From Cristatella mucedo (taxonomy: Eukaryota; Bryozoa; Phylactolaemata; Cristatellidae): a DNA stretch of 64,000 bases. Every line of letters begins with the position of its first letter. The stretch's first letter is position 1. The translations under genes and the position numbers were made by a program. Where the stretch lies: NCBI GenBank assembly GCA_009760855.2, contig WPIO01000029.1:3252501-3316500 (forward strand), read 5' to 3'. The notes below the pieces were generated by a model. It made no database searches. It saw nothing but the letters and a program-made list of their open reading frames with translations, and was not told the DNA's origin. Positions 13,601-25,300 of this stretch are shown here, piece after piece.

Positions 13601-14055
13601 GCAAGAGGCATCTTGATGAAAGCATGGCCACTGGCAGCAGAGCTGCCGGCGCGCGAAGCTCGACCAACTGAGCCCTGGCCAGCATCGCCTCCGCCTCCGC
13701 CGCCGCCACCGCCGCCGTCCATTAGCAAGCCGACGTCGGAGCCGCTCGCCAGTCGATCCGGGCAATTTCGTCCATTCTTCGTCAATTAATCGCTTGCCTA
13801 TTGCGGGCAGTCACCCGCAGTCAAATTTATGCGGCGATCGTCTCCGATGGGTCTGCGAGATTGTCCCACTGGCTCCTTCTGTCGTCGCAGTCTATGGGTC
13901 GCATTAATGGCGGCCGGCGGCGTGCCTATCCCCCGTCTCGTAGGCAGTCTGGGATATTGTCTACGTCGAACTGTGTGGACATTTTCAGCTTACTTCCTGT
14001 GTGAAGATCATTCTTGGCACGCAACGGAAGTCGGGTGATTACCGAAGAGGGTGCG
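10601..14055. other. Intergenic sequence with repeat shards
   Basis: No gene recognised. A LINE-B/SINE tail with (ATT)n is at 11695-11775. C-runs occur near 11464 and 12950. LINE A 3' shards (CCTC..GGCTT...TTACAGACG) occur at about 12820-12855 and 13115-13160. A CCG/GCC trinucleotide run is at 13685-13720. Confidence 0.45.
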
Positions 14056-14059
14056 AACT

Positions 14060-15110
14060 TACCACGTAATGTAATGTACATATTTCTGTCTGTAACTCCA
14101 TCAAGGCGCACGGACTAAGTGGGTGCTACGCTGGTGAGTTTTCGGTAGCCTAAGCGGCTTTCGGTGCTCATGCGGCAGCCAGCAGACTCGATCTCGTCAT
14201 GCAAAGAGAGCGCGATAAGCAAACCCGAGTCGAGAGGGTATTCGAGGAAGTGAATAGCATTGATGTAATAGCTCACGTTTGCTGAAAAGGTGCGCTGCAG
14301 TCAGCAGCAGGAGAGAAGATGGCGTTGGGTAAGAATTGTGGAAGTGAGTTCCACGGTCAAGGAGCCCTCGGATCAAAATAATCAGCCGCAAGCAGTTTGC
14401 AAGCTAATGGACGGAGCCCTTAATTTATTGTCCGTTAAGGACCCGAGAGCAAGAGGAGACTGAAACTGGCACAGCAGTTCATTAACGTATGGAACCAAGC
14501 GATGGTGGGCCATGTGAGTCGAAGTAAGAACTTTACGCTGCATCCATTGATCGAGCGGGAGCCATGGCGGATCCTTCAGCAAAGAAAACACGTGGTTTAA
14601 CCTCTGGAATTTATTGACTAACCTTGCAGTCGTATTTATCCCCATCTGCAGAGGTTTAATGGCTTTTGTCGATTACCCCAGCCAAAACTGGGTTACATTA
14701 GTCTAGCCCAGACAAAACCAGTGACCAAATAAGACTTATAGCCAGGCACCGTGATGGACAGTCTCTAATCTTAGACAGGGATCGAACGTCACGCGTAGCT
14801 GCGGAAGCGGTCTTTCGTATGCAGCCTTCAAACTGTAAGCATTTTATCAAAGGAGACGCCAAAATTCGGAACACATTATGATAACCACCATACAGTATCA
14901 CCCAATTAGAAGTGCAAAGTCTTCTCGCCCAGCCGTACGCTATGAGTGTGTACGAGCTCGGTTATAATATCGCTTAGGAAGAAAATTGGCAGATGTCCCG
15001 TATCTAACTTTTTCAAGGCAAGCATTCAGTTTATCAGTAGTTTGAGCTTATGCTAACGATTTAAAGTACAAGTACAGCTGGGCATCGTCAGCATTGAAGT
15101 AGTAGCCGAT
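14060..15110 (-). mobile_element. LINE family A, decayed copy
   Basis: Minus-strand fragments match the family A C-terminal domain: SLLKDPPWLPLDQWMQ, DNKLRAPSISLQT and VRSLSKIRDCPSRCLA. Many stops and frameshifts. The 3' end carries GTAATGTAATGTAC (minus strand TTACATTAC). Confidence 0.85.
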
Positions 15111-15659
15111 TCCTTGGGCCCGAATGAGTTTTCCGAGATGCTCCGAAAACTAGCCGACAACTCTCTAGAGAGAGATTCGGTGTTTCTAGCTCGTTTAGGG
15201 GGCCGGGAGAGGGTTCGAGACCCCGACGCAGCTATGCAAAATAGCGAGAAGCCGGCAGGCAGCGATTTTCAAAGACTGCTGTGGGTCGAGTTCGAAATGG
15301 CGTGTGGCGACCTGTTTAGAGTTGTGCACGGTCGAGAGTTTGGAGCTGCATATAGCCCCGACAGCATTGCAAGGCAGATAATGAAAAATAAGTAACAAAC
15401 CAAGCAGGGCTCCTAAGTGACTCGAAGTGTCTGCTTCCGTTATTTTTTCCTGTTGGAAGCTTTCGAGGCAAGCGAGGCTTGTCGGTGCCCTCAAGTGAGT
15501 CTCTGTATTACTGCCCAGTAGCAAGCGGTCTATAACCCTCGAAAAAGCCACAAGCTCAAATATCTTAACGATGTTAAATTTGCCGTAATGAACATATTGG
15601 TGTGTGATAAGATAATAAAGGAAACCATTGCGAAGCGTACGCCGATGATCTTTGGCTTT

Positions 15660-16050
15660 CCACTGATGGGTTGCATGTAATGCCTCTCCGTCTTTAACTC
15701 CACGCAGCCTCGAGGACTTAGTGGGTGTTACACTGTAGTACTTTCTATAGTCGTACTAAAAGTCAAAGAGGCTTCCGGTGAGCATACTGTAGCCAAAAGA
15801 CTTCACCTCAATCAATAAGGAGTAAGGCCGAAGCATAGTTGAGTCACGAGGGCAGTTGAAGAAAGTAGTAGCACGGAAGTAGCAGCTCGAGGCGGCTGGA
15901 AAGGGCGTGCCACAGTCGGCAGCTGGAGATTAGATGTCGTAGTACGAGGATAGTAGTGTGTAAGAGCTGTGGAAATGAGTCATCAGCGATTCACTTCATG
16001 TGGCGGGTCAGGAGGCATATTTTTCTTAAGTAACTCGGTGTGCAGGACAA
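15660..16050 (-). mobile_element. LINE family A 3' fragment
   Basis: Starts with the reversed 3' end (CCGTCTTTAACTCCACG...CTTAGTGGGTGTTACAC) and continues into the decayed C-terminal coding end (AGTAGCAGCTCGAGGCGGC, GAGCTGTGGAAATGAGT). Confidence 0.75.
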
Positions 16051-16589
16051 GCTTTGGTACCGGCTGGCATTCGGCTGCGGTACATTACCCTATTTGATTG
16101 GCTGTTTCTGGTAAGTAGGAGCGGGACGATTGGACCAAGGAGAGAGCGGGACTCGACGTCAATTCGGGGCGGTCGGTCGTCTGCTGCTTCGTTGGGATCC
16201 TGCAAGAGAAGATACTCGGCTGTTGCACTGGAATCCTGATGGGGAATATTGGTTCGCTTAAGCCCGTTAAGGGGCTTGATTCGCGATACTCAGCGACCGC
16301 CTTTGTGCGCATGCGCCGAACCTGAGCCGCTGGGGCGCTTCCACAGCGAAGCCTGCACCAAGCCGCCTAGAGGGGTCTCGCTAGTGCGGTTAGAGGAATG
16401 GAAATTACCACAATTAGTTGAGAAGGTATCGATCGCTCGTCTATTTCTCGAAACTCGGGCTTCCATTTGAATTGTGGATAAGCTACTTCCAATGATCGGC
16501 TCTCCTGACTATCGATGTGGACTACGGCGACTTCCGATCGCCGGTTTTGGCTCGTAAGGCGTCAAAAGAGCGGTTTATTATACGGCAAT

Positions 16590-16785
16590 CAGTTTTTATC
16601 CATAAATCATATTTACATGTTGACACCATGCATTTTATCTCTAACCATTATATGCTAGTTGACATGTAGATGCCATCACAAACTATGTGATCATGCTTCC
16701 TGCACAGCAAATGTAAAGTGAATAGAAAGAGATCGAGTTCTCTGAGGGCGAAATACAGATCTATTATTATTATTATTATCCAGAA
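16590..16785 (+). mobile_element. LINE family B 3' end
   Basis: Contains two decayed units of the family's 3' UTR repeat (CATGTTGACACCATGCAT...CTCTAACCAT), then AATAGAAAGAGATCGAGTTC and a TTATTATTATTATT tail. Confidence 0.8.
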
Positions 16786-17875
16786 GTTTGCGCCTGTAAG
16801 AGCTCCACATGTTTTCAGCACTCGCACACTGCAGGCATCATTTTTGAAAATTGCATCTATTTCATAAAATTCACTCCGAAAACTGAATTTCAAGTTTGGC
16901 TGCTTTACAGGGTTATTCGTGCACCCGAAGCCTGCTGAAATAAGGAATTGTATCCTCGGCGCCGCATTACAGCAACTTGGGCGCATTACGTTCAAGATGC
17001 TTCCGCCGCAGCGCCACTCGTACGTGTTTCAACTTACAGGACATCGCGCTCACGAGGCAGTCAAAATACAGCATGCATACCTGGGCTAGTACTTATGTAC
17101 CTGCATACATCTGTACATGTGCATACCCGGATTTACTGTAAATACAGTCCTATACGGTACATACAGTATGCCAGTGGATGTCGAAATATAGAGCACTAAG
17201 AAATCAGTTTCTCGTGATCGCCAATTAAATACGCTAGTGACGTATGTCTGTTGAAAACGCAATCCACTAGGCGGATGTGGATGACGCGTGGATGCTGCTT
17301 TCTCGCCATGAAGTTAATGCGAGACCAGTGATTGCGTCCGAAGCTAGACTATCGCCCGCTCAGCTAAAATGGTGGTTAGCATGCAACAGATGCTTACTGA
17401 ATCTCGAGGCAGTCCGCTCGCGTATATGGAGAATTTTCCGGATCTTTTTCCAGGATCCCAAGTAAGTTTTTTTCTTCCACTACCATGTCCACTGACTTTC
17501 CCACACAGCCGAGCGATTGGAGAAGTCACGTGCCTGAAATGTCAGGAACCGACGTAGTGGAAGGCTCATTTTTTGGCCATGTCTGAGAAGACTCGGAGTC
17601 ACCATCTTTGATGCGGAATAATCACTATCGAAAAATTGTCAAAAGCTGACGGTTCGCTGTGCACAAGTACGTCTCGGATGCAAGCAGTTTTACTGCTGCT
17701 AGGGGAAGCCTAACGAACGAGTTGAAAATTATTAAAAAAGATTTAGCATTAAAACTTACATTGCTCTTTCCTTGCCGTATTTGACCCGCTCTTCTGAGAA
17801 ATGCCTGCGACCCAAAAGAATGGCTATAACCAGGTCCGTTACTGGTTATCTGTCACTGTGCTTATTCTCGACCTG
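16786..17875. other. Intergenic, nothing recognised
   Basis: Unassigned sequence. An alternating purine-pyrimidine patch rich in GTACAT/GCATAC lies at about 17090-17170. Confidence 0.4.
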
Positions 17876-17879
17876 GAGT

Positions 17880-18345
17880 TGCCATGTCCACCACGGCATG
17901 GCTTGGCTCCTCCATACGGCTAGCTGAACTGCGACACCAGTTTCGGCCTCCTCGTGCTCTCGGGTCCTGTGTGGACAATACATTAGCTGCTCCATTCCTC
18001 CGCTTAAAGACCGTTGGCGACAGAAGCTTTAGCTCTGCAGGTCCTAGACTGTGGAACTCCTTTCCACAATTCTTACGCAACGACAACTACTCTCCTGCTG
18101 CCGACTATGGCTCATCCTTTCCAGCGGTCCTGAGCTGCTACTTCCATGCCACTCACTACTTCAACTGCTCTCTTGACTCTGCTATGCTTCCCATTTTTTC
18201 TTTGTTTGCGTGACATGAAGTCTGTTGGCTACAGAATGCGTACCGAAAGCCGCTTAGGCTGTGAGTGGGCTATACAAAACTCTCCTGCGCAACACCCACG
18301 TGGTCTTTATGGCTTAGTAGACTTACAGGTGGAGATAAATTAGAC
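17880..18345 (+). mobile_element. LINE family A 3' fragment
   Basis: The C-terminal coding end is quite well kept (APFLRLKTVGDRSFSSAG, RLWNSFPQFLRNDNYSPA, FPAVLSCYFHATHYFN), followed by the family 3' UTR. 5'-truncated. Confidence 0.9.
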
Positions 18346-18954
18346 TAAATTTATTGAGGCGAGTATTAGTGCTGTCGGGCTGGCTCACTTCGGAGAAACG
18401 CCGCCGCGAAGCGGCGCGCGCCAAAGGCACGCCGCCCTGGAGGGCTCGCTCGCGTTCACCCTGCGTATGAACGGGCGTACGTAACTGTCCGGAGAGCCAG
18501 CAGAGCTGCTGCTTGCCGCCGATGGCGCTTCTCCCGCCCGGGACCTCTCTGCGATAGGTCTAAAAAAAAATTACTTCTGCTTCTCCTGCACAAATTTATT
18601 GTCGGTCCTTCTAAAAAAATAAAATAAAGAGTTGTCCCTTCTAGAAGTTTGCTCGCCATGCACACCAACAGCGCACGGTCCCAGTCACATTTAACCAAAA
18701 ATGTGATTGACCCCTGAGCGATTGCCTCCTTCTGAGAAACGATACGACGCTGCGCACCAAAGGCGCGCCGCCCCAAGAAGACTCCAGAGCCGCTATCTGA
18801 GTACGCTCGCTCCTCAGCGAAAGCCACGTGGCCGCTAGGGCACTATGGCTACCGAGCATCCAAGGAGGGGGCGCCTGTTGCGCCGCTTACGGGGGAGCCC
18901 ATAGCGGCCCCTAGCATGACTTGCCGTCGGAGCTGGTCGTAGCTAAACAAATGA
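18346..18954. other. Intergenic, nothing recognised
   Basis: G+C-rich sequence with short repeated motifs (CCAAAGGCACGCCGCCC near 18420 and CCAAAGGCGCGCCGCCCC near 18757). No gene seen. Confidence 0.4.
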
Positions 18955-18989
18955 ATAAATATTAGCTGATTTAACAGCCTAATTTGTAC

Positions 18990-19830
18990 ATAATAATAAT
19001 AATTCACTTGATAAAGCACCCTCAGAGAACTTAATCTCTCTCTAGGTGCTTTACATTTGCTGTAAAGTGAAATGCAATTGAATGGTAAGTAAAATCATGC
19101 TTGAAAAACAAACGAAATGAATAATATGGTTAGGGGTGACATGCACAGGGTCAGCATGCAAATGTGGTTAGTGGCAGCATGCACAGTGTCAGCACGCATA
19201 AGCAAATCAAGGACAAATCACAGGGACCCGCTAAATGCTGTCCTAAATAGGTGTGTTTTTAGGTTCCTTTTAAATGTGGTCAGGTCAGGGGATGTTCTGA
19301 CGCAGGTCGGGAGGGAGTTTCAGGCTTTGGGAGCATACGAACTAAATGCACGGTCTCCAAAGGATTTGAGGTTTGTACGAGGTATTTGTAGACTGTTGGA
19401 TTCCGAAAAGCGGGTGGTACGATGCTTGGCCTGATGGGGCAGTATATCTGACAGATAGGCTGGAGCCATAGAATGAAGAGACCTAAAAGTGAGCGACAAA
19501 ACCTTGAAGTCGATCCGTTGCTTGACTGGTAGCCAGTGCAGGTCGGCGAGAAGTGGAGTAATGTGGCAACTGCGACGCCCACGGCAGACAAGTCTAGCTG
19601 CCGAGTTTTGCACCAGCTGCAATCGCCTGATCGCACATGCTGGTAGGCCAGTAAGCAGTGAGTTGCAGAAGTCGAGACGGGATGTCACGAATGCATGGAC
19701 CAACTTAGATGTGGTATCTTTATCTAAACAAGCCCGAATTTTAGCGATGTTATGAAGCTGAAAATAGGTGGATTTGACTGTGAAGCTGATATGGTCGTCT
19801 AACGAGAGGTCGCTTTGGAAGTATAGTGGC
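18990..19830 (-). mobile_element. LINE family B fragment
   Basis: On the minus strand the C-terminal reverse transcriptase region is readable for over 100 residues: TSRLDFCNSLLTGLPAC, QNSAARLVCRGRRSCHITP, LADLHWLPVKQRIDFKVL. The 3' UTR with its CATGCTGACAC-type repeats and an (ATT)n tail follows. A SINE 2 tail shard lies just outside at 18955-18990. Confidence 0.93.
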
Positions 19831-19839
19831 AGAAGAGCT

Positions 19840-19985
19840 TTAACGGCTATTACCGTCGCTTGCAGTGGGCATTAAAGGATCGCGCACTGCAAGATCCGAG
19901 CCCGTGACCTCGGTCGTGAAGAGCGAGCACCTTACCTCTTTAGCTATCACAACCCGTAACTACCGTGCGACTACCGCAAAGGGCG
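19840..19985 (-). mobile_element. SINE family 2
   Basis: Reversed copy: GCCTTTACGGC-type segment altered to AACGGCTATTACCG, GATCCGAGCCCGTGACC (B box region), then GCGAGCACCTTACC (A box region). Confidence 0.7.
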
Positions 19986-19999
19986 CTCTATTACCTGCA

Positions 20000-21126
20000 C
20001 TGCGATCGCGGTTTAGTCTAAAGTCAAGCACGTAACGCGAGGACACGACGCGTTCCTCCATCGCTAAGTTTTGGCTCGATCTTTTCTACAGCAAAATTAC
20101 GAGTGTGGTATATGATGTCTCGTCTCGACAGAAGAGATTCGTGCGCATATAAGGAATAAGTTTTTGCCTCGCTAACCATAAAAAGGACATTTAGACTCGG
20201 TAGTAAGAGCTCATGCAGTTAAAACACGCGTGGGTGGATGACAATAAGCCCCACGCTTCGTGCTTATGCCTGCAGAAAGCTGGAACTTGCTACTGTTGAT
20301 CTATATTTCAAGGGCAATAATATGATGACTAATACATCAAAGGCGCAGCCATAGTTAAAGCTCGATATGTTTATTTCGGGAAGCCGGCCTTTATACGGCT
20401 TGAGAAGCCAGAGATTATGATGGTATACGATAGCTTGGAAATGGCTTATGGTAACGTGACGGCGTCTAATACCAATACAGCATCTGTAAAGTGCCTACAA
20501 AGAGATTCACTTCTCTGAGGGTGCTATACAAATGTATTGTCATTATTTTTATTAGCCCTGACAAACGATATAAGAAAAGCAGCGGTCGCTCTTTCTAAGC
20601 TGGCTAAATTCACTACAGAGTCTGGATACCTAGCCTGCGTACCTGTATACCTTAATAATGTACCTTGTGTGCATTGTTACAAATGGGTATTGCGGCATTC
20701 ACGTCCGTAAATAACTAGGCCCGGAAAAACAGCACTCGCAACGGTGCTAGTCCCAGCCGACGAGCGACAAATACATGTGAAGCCCTTAGCCTAAAAATCA
20801 CGGCTAGCGACTTTAGCGTACAGCACCAATGCATGCATGTATGCCGAAAGTAGTGGAACGTGGTTACAACAATGAGCATCCGTAATTTATGATAAAAAGC
20901 CCACATCCGTAACGCAGAGAAGCTTATCTGACTGCGATTTAAGGTCATATGGGTTTAATAGAGGGTCATGACGCATAACATCTCTCGCCTGTCTCTATGG
21001 CCAAGAGCACAACTCAGCTTAAATGCAAAGGCAAACTGCCGAAAAGCAATTAACTGCCTATTACACGGCTTTGGCTTTTATTCTGCCTTGACCATAGACT
21101 ATCGCATAATCTATCTCTAGCCGTTA
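20000..21126. other. Intergenic with a LINE B tail
   Basis: A solitary LINE B/SINE 1 tail is at about 20485-20555 (GTAAAGTGCCTACAAAGAG, GGGTGCTATACAAATG). No gene recognised in the rest. Confidence 0.45.
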
Positions 21127-21606
21127 TACCGCATTTTTACGAGTATAAGTCGCACTTTTTTCATTGATTTAAAAAAATTATATGAGAATTATAAACTGAA
21201 AGTCAATATTTGACACCAGCAGGAAGAATTAGAAGAGCCAGTATCAAACATGTTTGTGAATAGTTTTTACATGCTCGGGAGAGCATAAAAACAGAAGTCA
21301 TTGCGAAGTCGTTCAAGAAGACGGAAATTTCAAGTCTGCTGGATGGAACTGATGATGAGTGCAATCTATGAGAAAAGTGACAATTCAGACATTGAAAATT
21401 TTTAAAAAGACTACGAAGATGTTAGTAGCGATACTAATAACGAGTTTTTTCTAACTTGATGATTAAAGCAAACTAATATGAATACAAAATAATCTATATA
21501 TTCAATAAAAATACTTTTCAATATACAACTTTTTCAAAAACTTGTGTCCATAAATTTAGGGTGTGACTTGTACTTGGGTGTAACTTATTCTTATAAAAAT
21601 ACGGTA
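21127..21606. mobile_element. Mariner/pogo-like deletion element (MITE)
   Basis: Inverted ends beginning CCGCATTTTTACGAGTATAA on the left and, reverse-complemented, CCGTATTTTTATAAGAATAA on the right. A TA dinucleotide stands at each outer edge (21127-21128 and 21605-21606), as expected for the TA target of Tc1/mariner/pogo transposons. Inside, 21294-21370 still reads VIAKSFKKTEISSLLDGTDD, which resembles the C-terminal tail of pogo/Tigger-type DDE transposases, followed by a frameshift into an acidic stretch. The catalytic domain is absent, so it is non-autonomous. Confidence 0.75.
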
Positions 21607-22320
21607 ATACAGAAACAATGAAAATGAATATCAGTCATAATCTGGATGATTTATCACGCCGCCGTTTCAGTGCTTCATGGACAGGACGTGTTGGACATTC
21701 GGCTCTGGCACGGTAAGCACAACGAAGGAAACACAAAAGCTCCTCTCTAATCGATTCATATTCGCGCAGCAAGGCCTATCCAAGTGGCTGAAGTAATTGG
21801 CTAATTGTGGAGACTGGCTTGCTCGCTAAATATTGCTAGTGTCACGCTCAGGAGGAATCACCGCCGGGCCGGAAGTTTAGGGAATTTTCTACTGCATAAA
21901 ACGTGCTTTTGTACTACTTTTCCAGCAACCGCACGTGATATCTTGGTATCTGCCTTCTAGAGCACCTTTTGTTTTACAAATAGCCGCTTGAACTTTCGGC
22001 GTCGTTTCCGACTTAAACTGCCGCAAGACTTTCTGAAGGTGCGAGAGCAATAATCATCCGTCACTGTACTGCATGGTATTTTGGAAGGTGGGCAAAGCTC
22101 GACTTTTTTATGCAGCACAAATAGGCGCCACTTCGACACCCAGAATACGCGCAGTTAAAACGGGTTTTTACCTCCGCAAGCTTATGCCGGAAGCTACGGA
22201 GAGTCGGCGGCCCGCCCCGGAAGCTTATGCGGCAGCATGGCGGCCTCCTTAGCTTCGACCCGTTGTTAATGACGTTGGTCTCTTTGCTCACCGCTTTAGC
22301 GTGCGCCTAGTGCGAAAAAT
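21607..22320 (+). promoter_or_regulatory. Presumed promoter and 5' UTR region of lunapark
   Basis: The last 180 bases before the lunapark ATG are locally CpG-rich (GGCGGCCCGCCCCGG near 22206) and free of repeats, unlike the A/T-rich sequence further upstream. No TATA box or defined start site can be assigned. Confidence 0.35.
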
Positions 22321-22347
22321 ATGGGCGCCGTAATCCGAGTTCTGAAG
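22321..22347 (+). CDS. LNPK: Lunapark exon 1 (start codon, MGAVIRVLK)
   Basis: A favourable start context (A at -3, G at +4) and nine codons ending in AAG before a GTACGC donor, phase 0. Chosen because lunapark proteins start Met-Gly followed by a short basic stretch, and because the phase fits exon 2. It is 3.8 kb from exon 2, so it is the least certain exon. Confidence 0.75.
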
Positions 22348-25300
22348 GTACGCCCGTCCTTATTATTTATTTGCGCTATCTTTGAAAGATGTGGCGCTAA
22401 GCAGACGCTTGCAGCTACGTTGCTGTCGTAGTTGCCTGCGAAATGCTGCAGCACTTTAAAGCGCGTTAACGACCGGAGGAGGCTTAACGTCGCAATTCGG
22501 AAGCTTCAAGACCCCCTCCCGCTTAAGATCATTCTTGCGGCGAAGAGATCCGACATTTAGAACTGAATGAGCAGCTACACAGGACAAGCCTATAGCGGTG
22601 CATTTAGCCGTCCGATCTAGCACGTGTGGGCAACCGCTCTCTCAGCTACTGTACTCACTTATTCTCTAACCAGCTCATTGCTTTATCATCTGCGCCGTCT
22701 GCTGTCTTAAAATTTCAGAATTTCAGTGTTAGTGAGCCATGCCCGTTGCACATGCTCGGTTAATGAAGAGACCTCCACTCCCCGCCCATCGCCCTTGGTC
22801 AGCCTATAGATGGTGTTAGACTGCCAGGCAAGGCTACAAAGACGGAATCGAGGCCTTCTTGACTCGAATTGCACAGTCGCTGCGCTGCGGCCGTTTTAGG
22901 TCACGACCGCAATGGAGCCTGCAGATTGAACATAGTAAGCAAGTGAGCTAGCCTCTTTTGAAACCGCGTCAGCTTAGCCCATGTACTTATTACTTCCTTT
23001 TTAAACGTTAGCATAGCCTCTTTTGAAACCGCGTCAGCTTAGCCCATGTACTTATTACTTCCTTTTTAAACGTTAGCTACGTCTGATGAGGCTCGTTATA
23101 GTTTCCTTCAAGAGTGCTTAGATAGGTATTCCTGCATAATCAATGTAATGAATGTCCCTCGCGGGGATCAACAAACCGGTGAACGGCAACCTGTGTACGG
23201 TTCTATGTGCTAATGCGAATCGCCCGTAAGGCAAGGATGAAATGCGGGTACAATTTTTTTCTCAGCCTATTTAACTAGACAGGCCTTAGCTAAGGAGCTT
23301 CCAAGTATGAAACCTCGATGCAGCCTTCTCGTCTGATTTAGATCCACTTCAAATCTTGTTGCCTGTCGTGTTTTATGCCCTTAACCATTTAGTCCATCTT
23401 TAGGCTTCAGCAGTTTTACTTTTTGCGGCTCAAGCATCAGATCTTTGTCGGAGCCATATTTTGCTGGCTGCCACCAGCAGTTTGCCATAGCTGGTTGACA
23501 TAGCTAGCCGTATTCATTGCAAAGGGCATGCCAATAGCCGGACTATAGCTGTTGAAAGTGCAATAGAAAAACGATGCTTATTGTACCACACCCAAGCCCT
23601 TGTGACGTCGCAAGGGCTCGAAGTTTGCAGATATCTTTACTTGGATTGTATGCTCCTTTTTAGGAGGTTTGTCTAACCTGCTTTGCTGACAGTGGCTTAT
23701 ATGCAGCTAGCATTTTGTGAACTTATTGCACGGGTAGCCTTTATTTTGTTTCGAAAAGTCACACTACGTATTGCGATGCCATGGACGGTTACCAGGTGGT
23801 TTTAGAGCATTTTTAATTACTGCCTGTCGAAATGGGAAAGTAGTTGTCAGTCACCTATGGTTTTGAGACACTCAACTCTTGATTATGCCATGGCATGTCC
23901 CTCTTTCTCCCTAGTGCTGCAATATCTCATTAGGAAGTTTAGCCTTAATTACATCCGGCTGGCGGTTTGTCCGCATACTTTCTACTGCTTCTTGAAACAG
24001 GTCTTGGCTGGGTAGCCCTGCTCCTCTCTGCTCTTGGCTACTTGCGATATGAGTGACGACAAAACTGGGATGGCTGTTGATCCGACAATTGATAACTGCA
24101 ATTGCTGTTCTCTCACTCATCTCTCTCCTCTCGGTTTTAGCAGATTGACCTATTTATACTGTTTCCTACTTACAAGGTCATGATGATAATCGAACACTTG
24201 GTTCAAGGGGAGGCCAATTTTTTTTTCTTTCATTGAGCTTTGCCCCTATTCGTTACTCGAAATGCCTATTCGATGTGGGTGTGCCGATATGATAGATCTG
24301 TGCGTTTAGCTGTGCCTCGAGTCAACCTTAAATCTCTTGGAAACTTTGCCTTTAGTTCGCATGCTCCCAAACCCTAGAACTCTCTCTAAACTGACGTCAT
24401 GCCATCCCCTGACTTACGACATTTAAAAGAAGCTAGAAATGCACCTTTTCCTCACAACATTTGCTGGGTTAATGTGAATTGTCCTATGTATGCTTACATG
24501 TGCTGATACAGTGCATGTTGTCACTAACCGTACTGACATGCTTCCTTTACAGCATATGGACAATGCCTAGAAAGGGATTTAGTTCTCTCGTGATGCTATA
24601 CAGATGCATTATTATTATTAATATATGCCATGTCCTTGTCCAGGTTTTCCCGCAATACCTCGTCGATACCCTATTGCCTGCATGTTGCAAGGCAGCCTGC
24701 GTGCATACATGTTTGCATTGAGGCTATCACTTTTGTGTGCATCATTGGAGCTGCATTTTTTACATGGTGTATATATGCCTAATGTTCTTAAATATCCGTT
24801 TTCCTTCGGAACCAAGGTAACTTTAAAAAATGATTGCTTTGTCTTACGGAGCTCCAGGTCTTTAAGATGCCACCAGAAAACGAGATTTGTATGAAGAAGT
24901 AATATTGATAGAGACAATATAGGTGGCACCTCATTTTACTTATCAGGTGGAACAAGACACAACACTTGCTTGTGTTGCTAGTTTGTCTCACTTTTTTAGC
25001 TTTTGACAGTCACAAATATTGAAGCATATTGTCTTTCAGCTGTAAACATGCTGTGACCTTTTCATCGATTTCTTGCTTTGTTTAATACCCGTAGAGCCTG
25101 TGGAGCTACGGGTCTCAAGCTCCCAGAGCCCGTGCTCTGGAGCCAGATTTGATGCTTACACGTGATTGTTGCTGGGAAGCGCCAAGCCCTAACGTTAAGA
25201 TGTAATGTAATGTAATGTAATGTATCGCCGTCTGTAACTCCACAAAGTCATAAAGACTATGCGAGTGTTATGCAGGAGAGTTTTGCGCACTCGCAGCCTA

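Noticed and set aside
23100-24200. CRISPR array or prokaryotic operon anywhere in the window
   Set aside because: No regularly spaced identical short repeats with unique spacers, no ribosome-binding-site-led gene strings; all genes are intron-split.
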